Below are positions 7,721 through 15,914 of a stretch of DNA of 64,000 bases, piece by piece (the first letter of the stretch is position 1; each line of letters begins with the position of its first letter). The DNA is from Candidatus Mycobacterium methanotrophicum (GTDB taxonomy: Bacteria > Actinomycetota > Actinomycetes > Mycobacteriales > Mycobacteriaceae): assembly GCF_023515995.1 (NCBI RefSeq), contig NZ_CP097321.1, positions 186,001-250,000 on the forward strand, given 5' to 3'. The position numbers and the translations under genes are program-made. The notes under the pieces are model-generated. The model saw only the letters and a list, made by a program, of their open reading frames with translations, was not told the origin of the DNA and did no database searches.

Positions 7721-9129
7721 CCACGCTCGACGACACCCCCCGCCGCGCCACCGCCCCCCACCAGGCCGGCGCGGTCAATCTCGACCGGCAACCGCCCCAG
7801 GATAAAACCGCTGAACAGTCCGTCCTGGGGGGCATGCTGCTCTCCAAGGATGCGATCGCCGATGTCGTCGAACGGCTGCGCCCCGACGACTTCTACACCC
7901 CCGCCCACGAGCTGATCTACGACGCGATCCTGGATCTCTATGCCCGCGGCGAGCCCGCCGACGCCGTCACCGTCGCCGCGCAACTCGACAAGCGGGCCAC
8001 GCTGCGCCGCATCGGCGGCGGCCCCTACCTGCACACCCTGATCTCCACCGTGCCGACCGCCGCCAACGCCGGCTACTACGCGGGCATCGTCGCCGAAAAA
8101 GCCGTCCTGCGGCGCCTCGTCACGGCCGGCACCCGGGTCGTGCAATACGGCTACGCCGGCGCTGAGGGAGCCGACGTCGCCGAGGTCGTCGACCGCGCGC
8201 AAGCCGAAATGTACGACGTCACCCAACGCCGGACCTCTGACGACTTCGTCGCGCTCGAGGAGCTGCTGCAACCCACGCTCGACGAGCTGGACCTGATCGC
8301 CCAGCACGGCGGCACATCTCGCGGCGTCCCCAGTGGCTTCATCGATCTCGACGACCTCACGAACGGGTTCCAACCCGGGCAGATGATCGTCATCGCGGCG
8401 CGGCCCGGGTTGGGCAAATCGACACTGGCAATGGATTTCATGCGGTCATGCTCGATCAAACATCAGATGCCCAGCATCATCTTCTCACTCGAAATGAGCA
8501 AATCCGAGATCGTGATGCGGCTGCTGTCCGCCGAAGCCAAAGTGAAACTCGCCGACATGCGCTCAGGCCGGATGAGCGACGACGACTGGACCAGACTGGC
8601 CCGCCGAATGAGTGAAATCAGCGAGGCGCCACTGTATATCGACGACTCGCCGAACCTGACCATGATGGAGATCCGCGCCAAGGCCCGCCGGCTCAAACAG
8701 AAAGCCGACCTACGGATGGTCGTCGTGGACTATCTGCAGCTGATGTCATCAGGCAAGAAAGTCGAATCACGCCAGCTCGAGGTGTCTGAATTCTCCCGAC
8801 AGCTCAAACTTTTAGCCAAAGAACTCGAAGTCCCCGTCGTCGTCCTCAGTCAACTCAACCGAGGCCCAGAGCAGCGCACCGACAAGAAACCTCTGCTGTC
8901 CGACCTACGTGAATCAGGCGCGATCGAGCAGGATAGCGATATAGTGATTCTGCTCCACCGGCCCGACGCCTTCGACCGCGACGGTCCCCGCAGCGGCGAA
9001 GCAGACCTTTTCGTGGCGAAAAATAGGGCGGGCCCAACCTTGACTTTGCCCATCGCGCACCAGTTGCACGTGTCCCGCTTCGTCGACATGCCACGACACA
9101 CTAATCACGTTGTGTCCCAAGCGATTTAA
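7717..9129 (+). CDS. dnaB: Replicative DNA helicase DnaB, intein-less accessory copy
   Basis: 470 residues, a full-length DnaB. The N-terminal domain carries AEQSVLGGMLLSKDAI and the RecA-like domain has Walker A AARPGLGKST near residue 227 and Walker B VVVDYLQLM near 334. SQLNRGPEQRTDKKP and SDLRESGAIEQDSD follow. The protein is close to mycobacterial chromosomal DnaB, but it lacks the intein often found there after DLRESG. DnaB unwinds the fork as a hexamer. This copy, next to a Rep-like gene, probably serves the plasmid. The C-terminus (MPRHTNHVVSQAI) is slightly longer and divergent. Confidence 0.93.
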   Translation: MTTLDDTPRRATAPHQAGAVNLDRQPPQDKTAEQSVLGGMLLSKDAIADVVERLRPDDFYTPAHELIYDAILDLYARGEPADAVTVAAQLDKRATLRRIGGGPYLHTLISTVPTAANAGYYAGIVAEKAVLRRLVTAGTRVVQYGYAGAEGADVAEVVDRAQAEMYDVTQRRTSDDFVALEELLQPTLDELDLIAQHGGTSRGVPSGFIDLDDLTNGFQPGQMIVIAARPGLGKSTLAMDFMRSCSIKHQMPSIIFSLEMSKSEIVMRLLSAEAKVKLADMRSGRMSDDDWTRLARRMSEISEAPLYIDDSPNLTMMEIRAKARRLKQKADLRMVVVDYLQLMSSGKKVESRQLEVSEFSRQLKLLAKELEVPVVVLSQLNRGPEQRTDKKPLLSDLRESGAIEQDSDIVILLHRPDAFDRDGPRSGEADLFVAKNRAGPTLTLPIAHQLHVSRFVDMPRHTNHVVSQAI

Positions 9130-9778
9130 GTAGATCACGGTCGATTACATCTAGGGCGTCGGTCCAGAGTGCCAGCGGCCGAAACCCCGAGACCAACTCG
9201 GTTGGGTGTGAACGTCGGTTCCCGCGGTTTCACCACCAACACGGAAGCCGCCGATGACGACTGACGTGGAAAAACGACCCAACTGGGGCCAACTCAGGTG
9301 ATCACACGCAGCCACCGCGCGGCGCCGCTCACCCTCGGTGACGAACGCCCGGTCGAGCAGCTCGCCAGCACTGGTGGCCACCGCCACGAATTGCCGGGCG
9401 GCTTGGGCCATGTCTTGGTTTAGATGGCTTCGCCCGGGGCGGAGCCCCATCGGGAGGCTGCCGCCACCGGGCGAGTGAGCCGGTGAGGCCCTTGCCGGGA
9501 GAGGCCCGGAGGTGGATAGCGCTCGCGGGATGCCCTCTCGGATGCCCTTAAACAGACATGCAGTACGACCTGCGAGAATGTCTCATAAGGAACATCTGCG
9601 GCCAATGATAGACGTTCGGTCCCATACACGCCGCAACCTAACGGGCGTGTTGATGTCCGTTAAAGGGCATACCCGCTGAACAGGGCGTCGGGTGCGATGT
9701 CGGCTAAAGAACAAAACCGCAGGTTGACGATTCGCGTACGATATTGCGCAAATCAATCCCCAGGGAAGGCGCTGTTGC
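9130..9778. other. Intergenic region without a convincing gene
   Basis: About 650 bases between dnaB and the next gene. On the minus strand around 9250-9410 a short segment (MAQAARQFVAVATSAGELLD) looks protein-like, perhaps the remnant of an element. A 25-base stretch at 9286-9310 recurs with one mismatch at 28193-28217. I see no RNA gene, terminator or CRISPR here. Confidence 0.5.
9286..9310. repeat. 25-bp repeat shared with 28193-28217
   Basis: The two copies are in the same orientation and differ at one position (GGGCCAACTCaGGTGATC here, CTCgGG there). Immediate flanks share only a short ACGACC block. The second copy sits exactly where a permease gene is truncated, so the repeat may be the end of an unidentified mobile element or a recombination scar. 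Confidence 0.5.
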
Positions 9779-10261
9779 ATGGCGGGCACTAGGGAGCCGA
9801 GGCAAGCTCCGGGCCCCTGTGCGCCTGCTGCGCAGGCAAAACGCCTTCTGGGCATCGATCCTCGGACGGCTCGGAAACGGATCCGTAGCGGAGAACTGCC
9901 GGGCTTCATTACCGCAGGCGACAGGTACTTCTTTTACACGGAAGTTTTTCACGGGACCGCCAACGCGGGTTCTGCTGAGTTTGGGTCCGGGGAGGAGTTG
10001 GCGGCTCTACGCGCCCAACTTGATGCCGCGAATCGTTCGCGCGAAGAACTCCACACGGAGTTGACGTCGACGGCCGCGAAGCTCGTGGCGGCCGAGGAGG
10101 CGAAGAGGGTTCTGATCGCCGCGAATTCGCTTACGATCGATGCCGCGAAGAAGCTTCGTGAGGGTAGTGAGGACCTCTTCAAAGTTGTCGAACTGCAGCG
10201 AGATCTGTTGGCTCAGATCGTTGCGCCGGATGACTTGCGGGACATACACATAAGCAGTTGA
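9779..10261 (+). CDS. HTH plus coiled-coil DNA-binding protein (possible partition/segregation protein)
   Basis: 160 residues from ATG 9779 with AGGGAAGG upstream. Residues about 20-50 (AKRLLGIDPRTARKRIRSGE, then LPGFITAGDRYFF) match an excisionase/MerR-like helix-turn-helix. Residues 70-150 are a long heptad-rich coiled coil (ELAALRAQLDAANRSREEL and following). This architecture is common in plasmid segregation or copy-number regulators of actinobacteria, and it lies between the dnaB and telomere modules. Function is inferred from architecture only. Confidence 0.6.
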   Translation: MAGTREPRQAPGPCAPAAQAKRLLGIDPRTARKRIRSGELPGFITAGDRYFFYTEVFHGTANAGSAEFGSGEELAALRAQLDAANRSREELHTELTSTAAKLVAAEEAKRVLIAANSLTIDAAKKLREGSEDLFKVVELQRDLLAQIVAPDDLRDIHISS

Positions 10262-10354
10262 TGGCGTCGACGAGATCATCCGGGGCGCCCGTGGCCGTGC
10301 CCGAATCGGCCATTGACCTGCCAGCTCAGCGCCGCCCACTGAGGTAGCGGAACT

Positions 10355-10450
10355 TGAGAACCTACATTCTACTAGTAACGCTAGTAACAGATGGCATATA
10401 AGCCGCTGAAGTAGATGTAGTATGGGATCTACTGAAGGAAGGCGGTAACG
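10355..10450 (+). promoter_or_regulatory. AT-rich repeat-bearing control region
   Basis: This is one of the least GC-rich stretches in the backbone. It contains a direct repeat CTAGTAACG/CTAGTAACA and an inverted repeat ACTAG-TAACG-CTAGT. A looser inverted repeat (TACATTCTAC with GTAGATGTA) is also present. It precedes the telomere operon and its short decayed leading genes, so it may be promoter/operator DNA. An AAGGAAGG ribosome-binding site lies at its end. Confidence 0.35.
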
Positions 10451-10452
10451 CG

Positions 10453-10757
10453 GTGGCCGATAAGCTCAAGACGATTTGATCGACACCCACGGCCGCCGAG
10501 GCTGCCATCGACGCCATCGACGCGCTCGTCGACGAAAACCGCGCCGCGAATGGGATTGCGTGAAAATCGCCGACGACTACCCCGAACCCAAGCCCAACAC
10601 CGATGGCGCTAGCCCGGCGATTGGCCGCGTCGACGCCATGCTGGCCTACGTCGCGGTCACCCGGGCCCGCGCCCAACTCGACCGCGGCGGTCTGGCCTGG
10701 ATCGAGCGCTATTGCGGCGGTGAAGCCGTCGACCTCGAGGCGGGAGCCGCGCTGTGA
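10453..10757 (+). pseudogene. Remnants: short broken ORF plus UvrD-like helicase C-terminal fragment
   Basis: From GTG 10453 (good ribosome-binding site) a frame with an in-frame stop after eight codons continues as EAAIDAIDALVDENRAA. It then overlaps (GTGA at 10560) a 65-residue frame, VKIADDYPEPKPN followed by AMLAYVAVTRARAQLDRGG. The last part matches the C-terminal motif of UvrD-type helicases, but the helicase body is missing. Its stop overlaps the next GTG (10754). It is either a relic or a very short protein retained for translational coupling. Confidence 0.5.
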
Positions 10758-11335
10758 GCGTCGAGCCGACCAACGCGTTCAGCGCGCGGCTGGCCGAACA
10801 CATCCGCACCGTGGTCGCCGACCCGCGGGCGCGGGTCGTCGTCGGGGCGCGGAGGCGCCCGCAAGCGGTGTTGATGTCGCTGGCCTCCGACGTGCCCCCG
10901 TCGATTCGCCGGATCCTGCTGGCCGGGTCGGCTGCCGCCGAAGCCGCCGCCGCCTGCCGCGCGGACGGCAGCTTCGCCGGGGTGAGCGCCGCCGCCGGCG
11001 CCGTGCTGGCGTGGCTGTGGGACCACAGCCCCAACGAGGCCCTGATCTACCTGGACGAGCTGATCGGCGGGATCGCCGCCCGCGCCGGCGCCTCGGCTGA
11101 GGCCGTTGCGGCATCGCTGGCCGAAGCGCTGCCCGAGGACATGCCGCGCGCCGAGGCCAACCGGCTCATCGAGGCCGCTGCCGGCCACCGCGCAGCAAGG
11201 GCCGCACCGCGCGTGGCCGGCGGCGCCGGCCCGACATCCGTGACCGCGTCGGGACGCCGAGATGTCACAGGCCGGCGCGACACTCGATCTCAAACGGGCG
11301 CCAGCAAACGCAAAGGAGGCCGTCGTGGAGTGTGA
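10754..11335 (+). CDS. Hypothetical protein of the telomere operon
   Basis: 193 residues, GTG start overlapping the preceding stop. An Ala-rich helical core (LAGSAAAEAAAACRADGS, LIYLDELIGGIAARAG) is followed by a basic tail (GRRDVTGRRDTRS, KRKGGRRG) likely to bind nucleic acid. The first 40 residues (VVVGARRRPQAVLMSLA) faintly resemble Phd-type antitoxins, but there is no partner toxin. Its end overlaps the exonuclease start by 11 bases. Unknown function; co-transcribed with the telomere genes. Confidence 0.6.
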   Translation: MSVEPTNAFSARLAEHIRTVVADPRARVVVGARRRPQAVLMSLASDVPPSIRRILLAGSAAAEAAAACRADGSFAGVSAAAGAVLAWLWDHSPNEALIYLDELIGGIAARAGASAEAVAASLAEALPEDMPRAEANRLIEAAAGHRAARAAPRVAGGAGPTSVTASGRRDVTGRRDTRSQTGASKRKGGRRGV

Positions 11336-11915
11336 TCAGCACAGGCGGTTGATCGTGGTGGACGTGGAGACCACCGGGCTCGACCGGCGCCGGCACGTGC
11401 CGGTGGAGGTCGCCGCGGTCAACGTCGCCACCGGCGAAATTCTGCATTTCGTGCCGCATTTGAGTGGGAAGGACCTCTCGCGGGCCGCCGGGGAGGCGCT
11501 GCGGATCAACCGGTATTTCGAGCGGGGCGTGTTTCGGCAGGCGCTGCCCGAGCAGCAGACCGTCGCGTGCTACAGCCAGTTGTGGGAGATGCTTGACGGC
11601 AACGTGTTCGCCGGCTGCAACCCGCGGTTCGGCGCCGCCATGCTGTGCAACGCCTACCGCGGCCTGCTGGAAACCGCCGATCACGACTGGTTGGACGCCG
11701 GCGAGGTGTGGCATTACCGGCTGGCCGACTTGTCGGCGCACGCTGCCGGGGCGCTCGGTGTCGGCGCGGCCGATCTGGCGGGCCTTGCCTCGGTGTGCCG
11801 GTCGCTGGGAGTGGTCAACGCCGGTGAGCACACCGCGCTGGGGGACGCGAACTGTTTCCGTCAATTGGCGGCCAGACCGGACCGAGCGGCCGGGCAGGCC
11901 GCGGCCTTTGTGTGA
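11325..11915 (+). CDS. DnaQ-like DEDDh 3'-5' exonuclease
   Basis: 196 residues from GTG 11325, chosen because AAAGGAGG (11312-11319) sits 5 bases upstream; the ATG at 11262 would overlap the previous gene by 74 bases. Exo I motif VVDVETTGLD has Asp13 and Glu15. The Exo II region is FAGCNPRFGAAML near residue 95, where the usual Asp is not obvious. Exo III is EHTALGDA with His169 and Asp174. It would remove nucleotides from 3' DNA ends. Directly before the Tap-like polymerase-related protein, it may trim or proofread replicon ends. Confidence 0.8.
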   Translation: MECDQHRRLIVVDVETTGLDRRRHVPVEVAAVNVATGEILHFVPHLSGKDLSRAAGEALRINRYFERGVFRQALPEQQTVACYSQLWEMLDGNVFAGCNPRFGAAMLCNAYRGLLETADHDWLDAGEVWHYRLADLSAHAAGALGVGAADLAGLASVCRSLGVVNAGEHTALGDANCFRQLAARPDRAAGQAAAFV

Positions 11916-11922
11916 GGGCCCT

Positions 11923-14900
11923 GTGTCGGGCGTCGGGCGTCATGTGGTGATTGTGGCCGCGGCGGGATCGTTCGCCGCGGCGGGCGGGCGGTTGAGCGGG
12001 CCGGTCGACACCGCCGGCAAGCTGGCCGCGCTGATCGCGTGGGCGCGGGAAAGAGGTGGACTGCGGCCGATCCCGGGCCCTGGAGATCGGCCGGCGCGGG
12101 TGTGGGTGGTCGGGTCGGCGGTGGGGTTGCTGACCGGTGGGTGCGGCGATGATGGCGGTGATCCGGGCGGGGGTTTGGGCCGGGTGCTGGCGGCGCTGGT
12201 CGACGACGGCTGGGAGTTGGCTCCCGGGGCCGCGGGGTCGGCGGTGGTGTTGGCGCGCGGGCGCGGTGAGCGGCGGCTGGCGGTGGAGGTGGTGGCTGAG
12301 CGGTGGCCGTGGCTGGCCGGCGGGGACGCCTCGGTTGCCGAGGATGCCGTCGAGTTGGGTCGCCGGCTGGGCTGCTGGTATGCCGAGCTGGGTGTGCTGC
12401 CGCGGGAGAACGGCGCGGTGTCGGGGGCGGCGCTGGCGGATCGGATCATGGCCGGGCGGGCCGCGGCTGGGCGGGGCGCGGTGGTGGGTGAGCCGGGGGA
12501 GCTGCCGGGGCGGGCGGTCCCGGAGTTGCGGGTGCAGCCGGCGTGGGCGGCGTCTGGCGAGCAGGTGGAACGCGAGTTGGCGCACTGTGAGGAGCTGGTG
12601 TGTGTGACGCAGGCGTGTCCGGGGTTGGCGTCGGCGGGGATGCTCACCTTCGGGCACGGCCGCCCGCAGCAGCTCGAGGGGCAGGCCGCGCACATGGCCG
12701 CGGCATCGCCGAAGCGGCCGTTCGGGCTGTGGCTGGTGGAGCTGCCCGCGGCAGCAGAGGTTCCCGGGTTGCCGGCGATGCTGCCGGTCCCGCATCCGCA
12801 GATGGCCGCCGGGCATCGTGTGCAGGCGTGGGTGAGCAGCGAGGATCTTGATGGGCTGGCCAAGGATGTGCGTGACGGGGGGGCCGGGCTGGGCGTGGAG
12901 CGGCTCGGCGTGCACGGGGCGATCGTGTGGCCGCGTAAAACACGGATCCTGGAGGGTTGGGCGGCCCGGTTGCGGCAGGCGCGGGAGGCGTTCGCCGGCG
13001 ATGCGCCGGTGCTGGCGTCAGCAGATGCCGCCGCCGCCGACTACCTGGCGTCGCTGGGCGACCGGCACGCCTGGGCCGAAGAGATGCGGCATCACTTCCA
13101 GCCGGCGTGGGCCGCGGCGATCGCCGCCCACACCAGGTTCCGGGGACGGCGGGCGGCGATGCGCATCTCTCGTGAACACCACGCCTGGCCGATCTACGTC
13201 GAGAACACCGCGATGGTGTACGGGCCGTCCGCCGGCGACGATGGCACGCCGGACTTGTCAGACACCCACACCCGGCTGGGCCGGCTGGTCACCGCCGCCC
13301 GCGCTGAACTGACCGATCAGACGATCCTGGCTCTGCTGTTGGCCGAATCGGCCGGCGATGCGGCCGCCGCGTTGAACACGGCCCTCGGCGACGCCGCGCT
13401 GAGCGCCGCGCCCGCCGAACCCGCCGCCGGCCCCCACACTGGCGGCGCGGGTGAACACGCCGCGCCCGGAGCCTATTCCGGCAGCGTTGCGGGCGACGGT
13501 GAGCCGGGGGCGGGCGGCCCCGAGACCGGCCCGCCCGCCGCGGCGGCGGCGAAGCTGCCTGCGCGGCGGGCGGGGCGCCACACAACAAACCGCGCCGGTC
13601 TTGGCGGCACGCCGGCGGCGGTGTTGCACACCGATGGGCTGTGGATGCCCGATGGTGTGAAAATCCCGGTGCCGCAGCCGATCACACATGCAGGGCACGT
13701 CGCGCAGCTGGCCTACACCCATCAGCTGGGATACCAGCTGACGCCCGATCGCCCCGACGGCAAACCCGGATACGGTGAGCCGGGCCAGGTTTGGATCACC
13801 GATCAGGCGTGCCGGGCGTTCGGCGTCGACGTGGACGCCGTCGTGGAGAAAAAACCCAAGGACCGCGACACGGCGGTCCGTGCGGTCACCGAGGGTATCG
13901 GGTTTGTCGCCGACGCGGCCGCCGAGGGATGGCGGATCGGCGGGGCGGGCCCCGACGCCAGCGCCACCCGCCTGGGCGTGTGGACGCGGGTGTACCGCGA
14001 CGACCAGCAACGCAAAGGCGTGTGGCTGGTGCTTATTCCGGGCATGGCGGCTGTCGGCGATGCGCCCCAGGACCTGCGCAACACGCCGATCCTGATCGGC
14101 GGGCACACCGAAGACGGCATCGAGATACCGTCACCGGATCGGATCGCTCGCCGGCTGCAGCTGCTGGCCGACGCGCTCGGCTACCCGTACAAGCTCAACG
14201 CCGGGGTGACCGCCATCGACCTCATGGTGACGGCCCGGCCGAAAGGCGCCACGATCGCCGAATGGCGCAACGGCCCGCTGGCGCCGTCGAGTTTTGAGCC
14301 GCCGTTCACCGTCGGCGATGTGGAGCGCGACTTCAATTGGACGCGCACACCCACCGCCGCCGAGTCGACATGCCGCTATGTGCACGCCTACGACCGCGGC
14401 GGCTCGTATCCGGCGGCGATCGCCGGGCTGGAACTGCCGATCGGCGAGCCCGTGCACTACCCGGATGGGGCGGTGTTCGCCGACCCGGCGCGGCTGGCGG
14501 AGCTGCTCAAAGCACCCGGTCTGGCGACCATCATCGTGCCCGAGGCGGCGGACTGGCGCGCGCCGCACCTGCTGAACCCGGCCGGTTTACGGTTTCACGC
14601 GCCCAAGCCGGTCACCACCGCCCGCCTGGGGCAGGCGATCGAACTCGGCTACACCCCGACGATCGTGGAGGCCTACAGCTGGCCGCAGCACGGCCGGGTG
14701 CTCAAGGGCTGGTATGAGCGCATCCGCAACGCCGCCACCGCGCTGGACACCGACGACCCCGACGCCCAGGCCGCCCGCGACCAATCCAAGGTGGTGCGCT
14801 CGGTCGGCATCGGCCTGATGGGCTCCCAGCAGCACATGAAAGGTAAGACCGGCTATGACCCGATGAAGCGGCTGTCGATCATCGGCAAAGCCAGCGCCAA

Positions 14901-15189
14901 CATCGCCTACCGCATCGACCGCATCGGGCAGGCCACCGGCCGCTGGCCGGTGGCGGTCGAAAAAGACACCGTCCTGTACGTCTCAGACAACCCGGATCCG
15001 CAGTCGGCCTGGCCGGGCGGGCCCAAAACCTGGGGCCGCGGTTTCGGGCAGTACAAACACGAGGGCTCCGTGCTGTTGGCCGACCACACCCAATACCTGT
15101 CCGGTGGCGCCTACAGCGGCCGCGCCGCGCTGCTCGAACCCCACGACTGGACCCAACTGGCCGCCTCTGCTGACACCACGGCGGGCTGA
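11923..15189 (+). CDS. tap: Tap-like telomere-associated protein, internally duplicated, with family-B-polymerase-like motifs
   Basis: 1088 residues from GTG 11923 (GAGGG 4 bases upstream). The C-terminal half (about 562-1020) follows the domain plan of Streptomyces Tap, the partner of the telomere terminal protein. It has YVHAYDRGGSYPAAI with Asp824, then LPIGEP at 838-843. Next come EAYSWPQHGRVLKGWYERI, the Lys956 region (SKVVRSVGIGLMGS), then VEKDTVLYVSD with Asp1015 and YKHEGS. The DxxxSYPA...LPxGEP run closely resembles motif A of phi29-type polymerases (DVNSLYPA...LPYGEP). Residues 1-440 repeat the same plan but have lost these motifs. An Ala/Gly/Pro linker (480-560) joins the halves. 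Usual Tap length is about 740 residues. It probably primes or extends DNA on a terminal protein at plasmid ends. Confidence 0.72.
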   Translation: MSGVGRHVVIVAAAGSFAAAGGRLSGPVDTAGKLAALIAWARERGGLRPIPGPGDRPARVWVVGSAVGLLTGGCGDDGGDPGGGLGRVLAALVDDGWELAPGAAGSAVVLARGRGERRLAVEVVAERWPWLAGGDASVAEDAVELGRRLGCWYAELGVLPRENGAVSGAALADRIMAGRAAAGRGAVVGEPGELPGRAVPELRVQPAWAASGEQVERELAHCEELVCVTQACPGLASAGMLTFGHGRPQQLEGQAAHMAAASPKRPFGLWLVELPAAAEVPGLPAMLPVPHPQMAAGHRVQAWVSSEDLDGLAKDVRDGGAGLGVERLGVHGAIVWPRKTRILEGWAARLRQAREAFAGDAPVLASADAAAADYLASLGDRHAWAEEMRHHFQPAWAAAIAAHTRFRGRRAAMRISREHHAWPIYVENTAMVYGPSAGDDGTPDLSDTHTRLGRLVTAARAELTDQTILALLLAESAGDAAAALNTALGDAALSAAPAEPAAGPHTGGAGEHAAPGAYSGSVAGDGEPGAGGPETGPPAAAAAKLPARRAGRHTTNRAGLGGTPAAVLHTDGLWMPDGVKIPVPQPITHAGHVAQLAYTHQLGYQLTPDRPDGKPGYGEPGQVWITDQACRAFGVDVDAVVEKKPKDRDTAVRAVTEGIGFVADAAAEGWRIGGAGPDASATRLGVWTRVYRDDQQRKGVWLVLIPGMAAVGDAPQDLRNTPILIGGHTEDGIEIPSPDRIARRLQLLADALGYPYKLNAGVTAIDLMVTARPKGATIAEWRNGPLAPSSFEPPFTVGDVERDFNWTRTPTAAESTCRYVHAYDRGGSYPAAIAGLELPIGEPVHYPDGAVFADPARLAELLKAPGLATIIVPEAADWRAPHLLNPAGLRFHAPKPVTTARLGQAIELGYTPTIVEAYSWPQHGRVLKGWYERIRNAATALDTDDPDAQAARDQSKVVRSVGIGLMGSQQHMKGKTGYDPMKRLSIIGKASANIAYRIDRIGQATGRWPVAVEKDTVLYVSDNPDPQSAWPGGPKTWGRGFGQYKHEGSVLLADHTQYLSGGAYSGRAALLEPHDWTQLAASADTTAG

Positions 15190-15914
15190 TGGCCCGGCCG
15201 CGCCGACGCCGCCGGCGCACCCTCACCGGCGACGACCTGGGAAGATACGGGTCCGTCGCGGCCGGCAATGTCGACGCCGACCGGGCAGCCGCCGGCCTGG
15301 GCGTTCCCAAAAGCCAAGTGCGCGAGGCGATCACACAATACCGGCAAACCCAGCGGCAAAGCTTTTTCCGCGCGGTCTCCGGGCGGCGCGACGCCGATGT
15401 CACCAGCGCGGCCAGCACCGCCGGGATGCTGCTGGCCGCGTTCGGGCGCGGCGTGCGCGGCGCGGCGGTCAACGCCAAGGCCGCCGCCGCCAAACTCGGT
15501 GTCGCGGCCTCGACCGTGCGCCGCTGGGCCGCTGGAACCCAGCAGCCCTCCCCAGCGCACCTGGCCGCGCTGCAAGCCGAATCGACAAAGGCGGCCACCA
15601 CCAAATCCGGCCGCGCCGCGGCCACCGACGATTTTCGGGCCAGCCCCGCCGGGCGCGCCGCCCTGACGGGGGGGGCCACGCTGTGGATCAGCGGCAACCA
15701 AGGCCCCGGCGGCAACGTCTCCGACCAATACACCCGCGATCGCACCGTCGCTTTCGGTGTTGACGCCGAAGACATCGACGCGCTGCTGCGCGCCTACACT
15801 CAAGACGGCGACGCCGGCGTGCACGCCTGGCTCACCCAGGTCACCGACCAAAAATATCTCGCCGACTGGGGATTCATCACGATCGAAGACTTCGGCTTCG
15901 GCGAGCGGCGATGA
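15189..15914 (+). CDS. tpg: Tpg-like telomere terminal protein
   Basis: 241 residues, starting at an ATG that overlaps the Tap stop (TGATG). Layout matches Streptomyces Tpg: basic N-terminus (RPRRRRRRTL) and helix-turn-helix at about 94-116 (AAAKLGVAASTVRRWAAG). A C-terminal block then has WISGNQGP, YTRDRTVAFGV, DIDALLRAY, GDAGVHAWL and ending DWGFITIEDFGFG. Tpg proteins attach covalently to the 5' ends of linear replicons and serve as primer for end synthesis. The acceptor residue cannot be read here. The tap-tpg order is that of Streptomyces. Confidence in family is moderate because it rests on remembered pattern similarity. Confidence 0.65.
   Translation: MARPRRRRRRTLTGDDLGRYGSVAAGNVDADRAAAGLGVPKSQVREAITQYRQTQRQSFFRAVSGRRDADVTSAASTAGMLLAAFGRGVRGAAVNAKAAAAKLGVAASTVRRWAAGTQQPSPAHLAALQAESTKAATTKSGRAAATDDFRASPAGRAALTGGATLWISGNQGPGGNVSDQYTRDRTVAFGVDAEDIDALLRAYTQDGDAGVHAWLTQVTDQKYLADWGFITIEDFGFGERR

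Noticed and set aside
10754..11335. Toxin-antitoxin pair
   Set aside because: The N-terminus only faintly resembles Phd, the protein is too long, and no toxin-like partner is adjacent.
11464..11922. Upstream extension of the Tap-like protein to 1241 residues
   Set aside because: The extension overlaps the exonuclease gene in another frame and is Arg/Pro/Cys-rich. GTG 11923, just after the exonuclease stop, is the better start.
11815..12915. Minus-strand 366-codon frame opposite the first half of the Tap-like gene
   Set aside because: His/Pro/Arg-rich antisense artefact; the plus-strand protein is clearly real.
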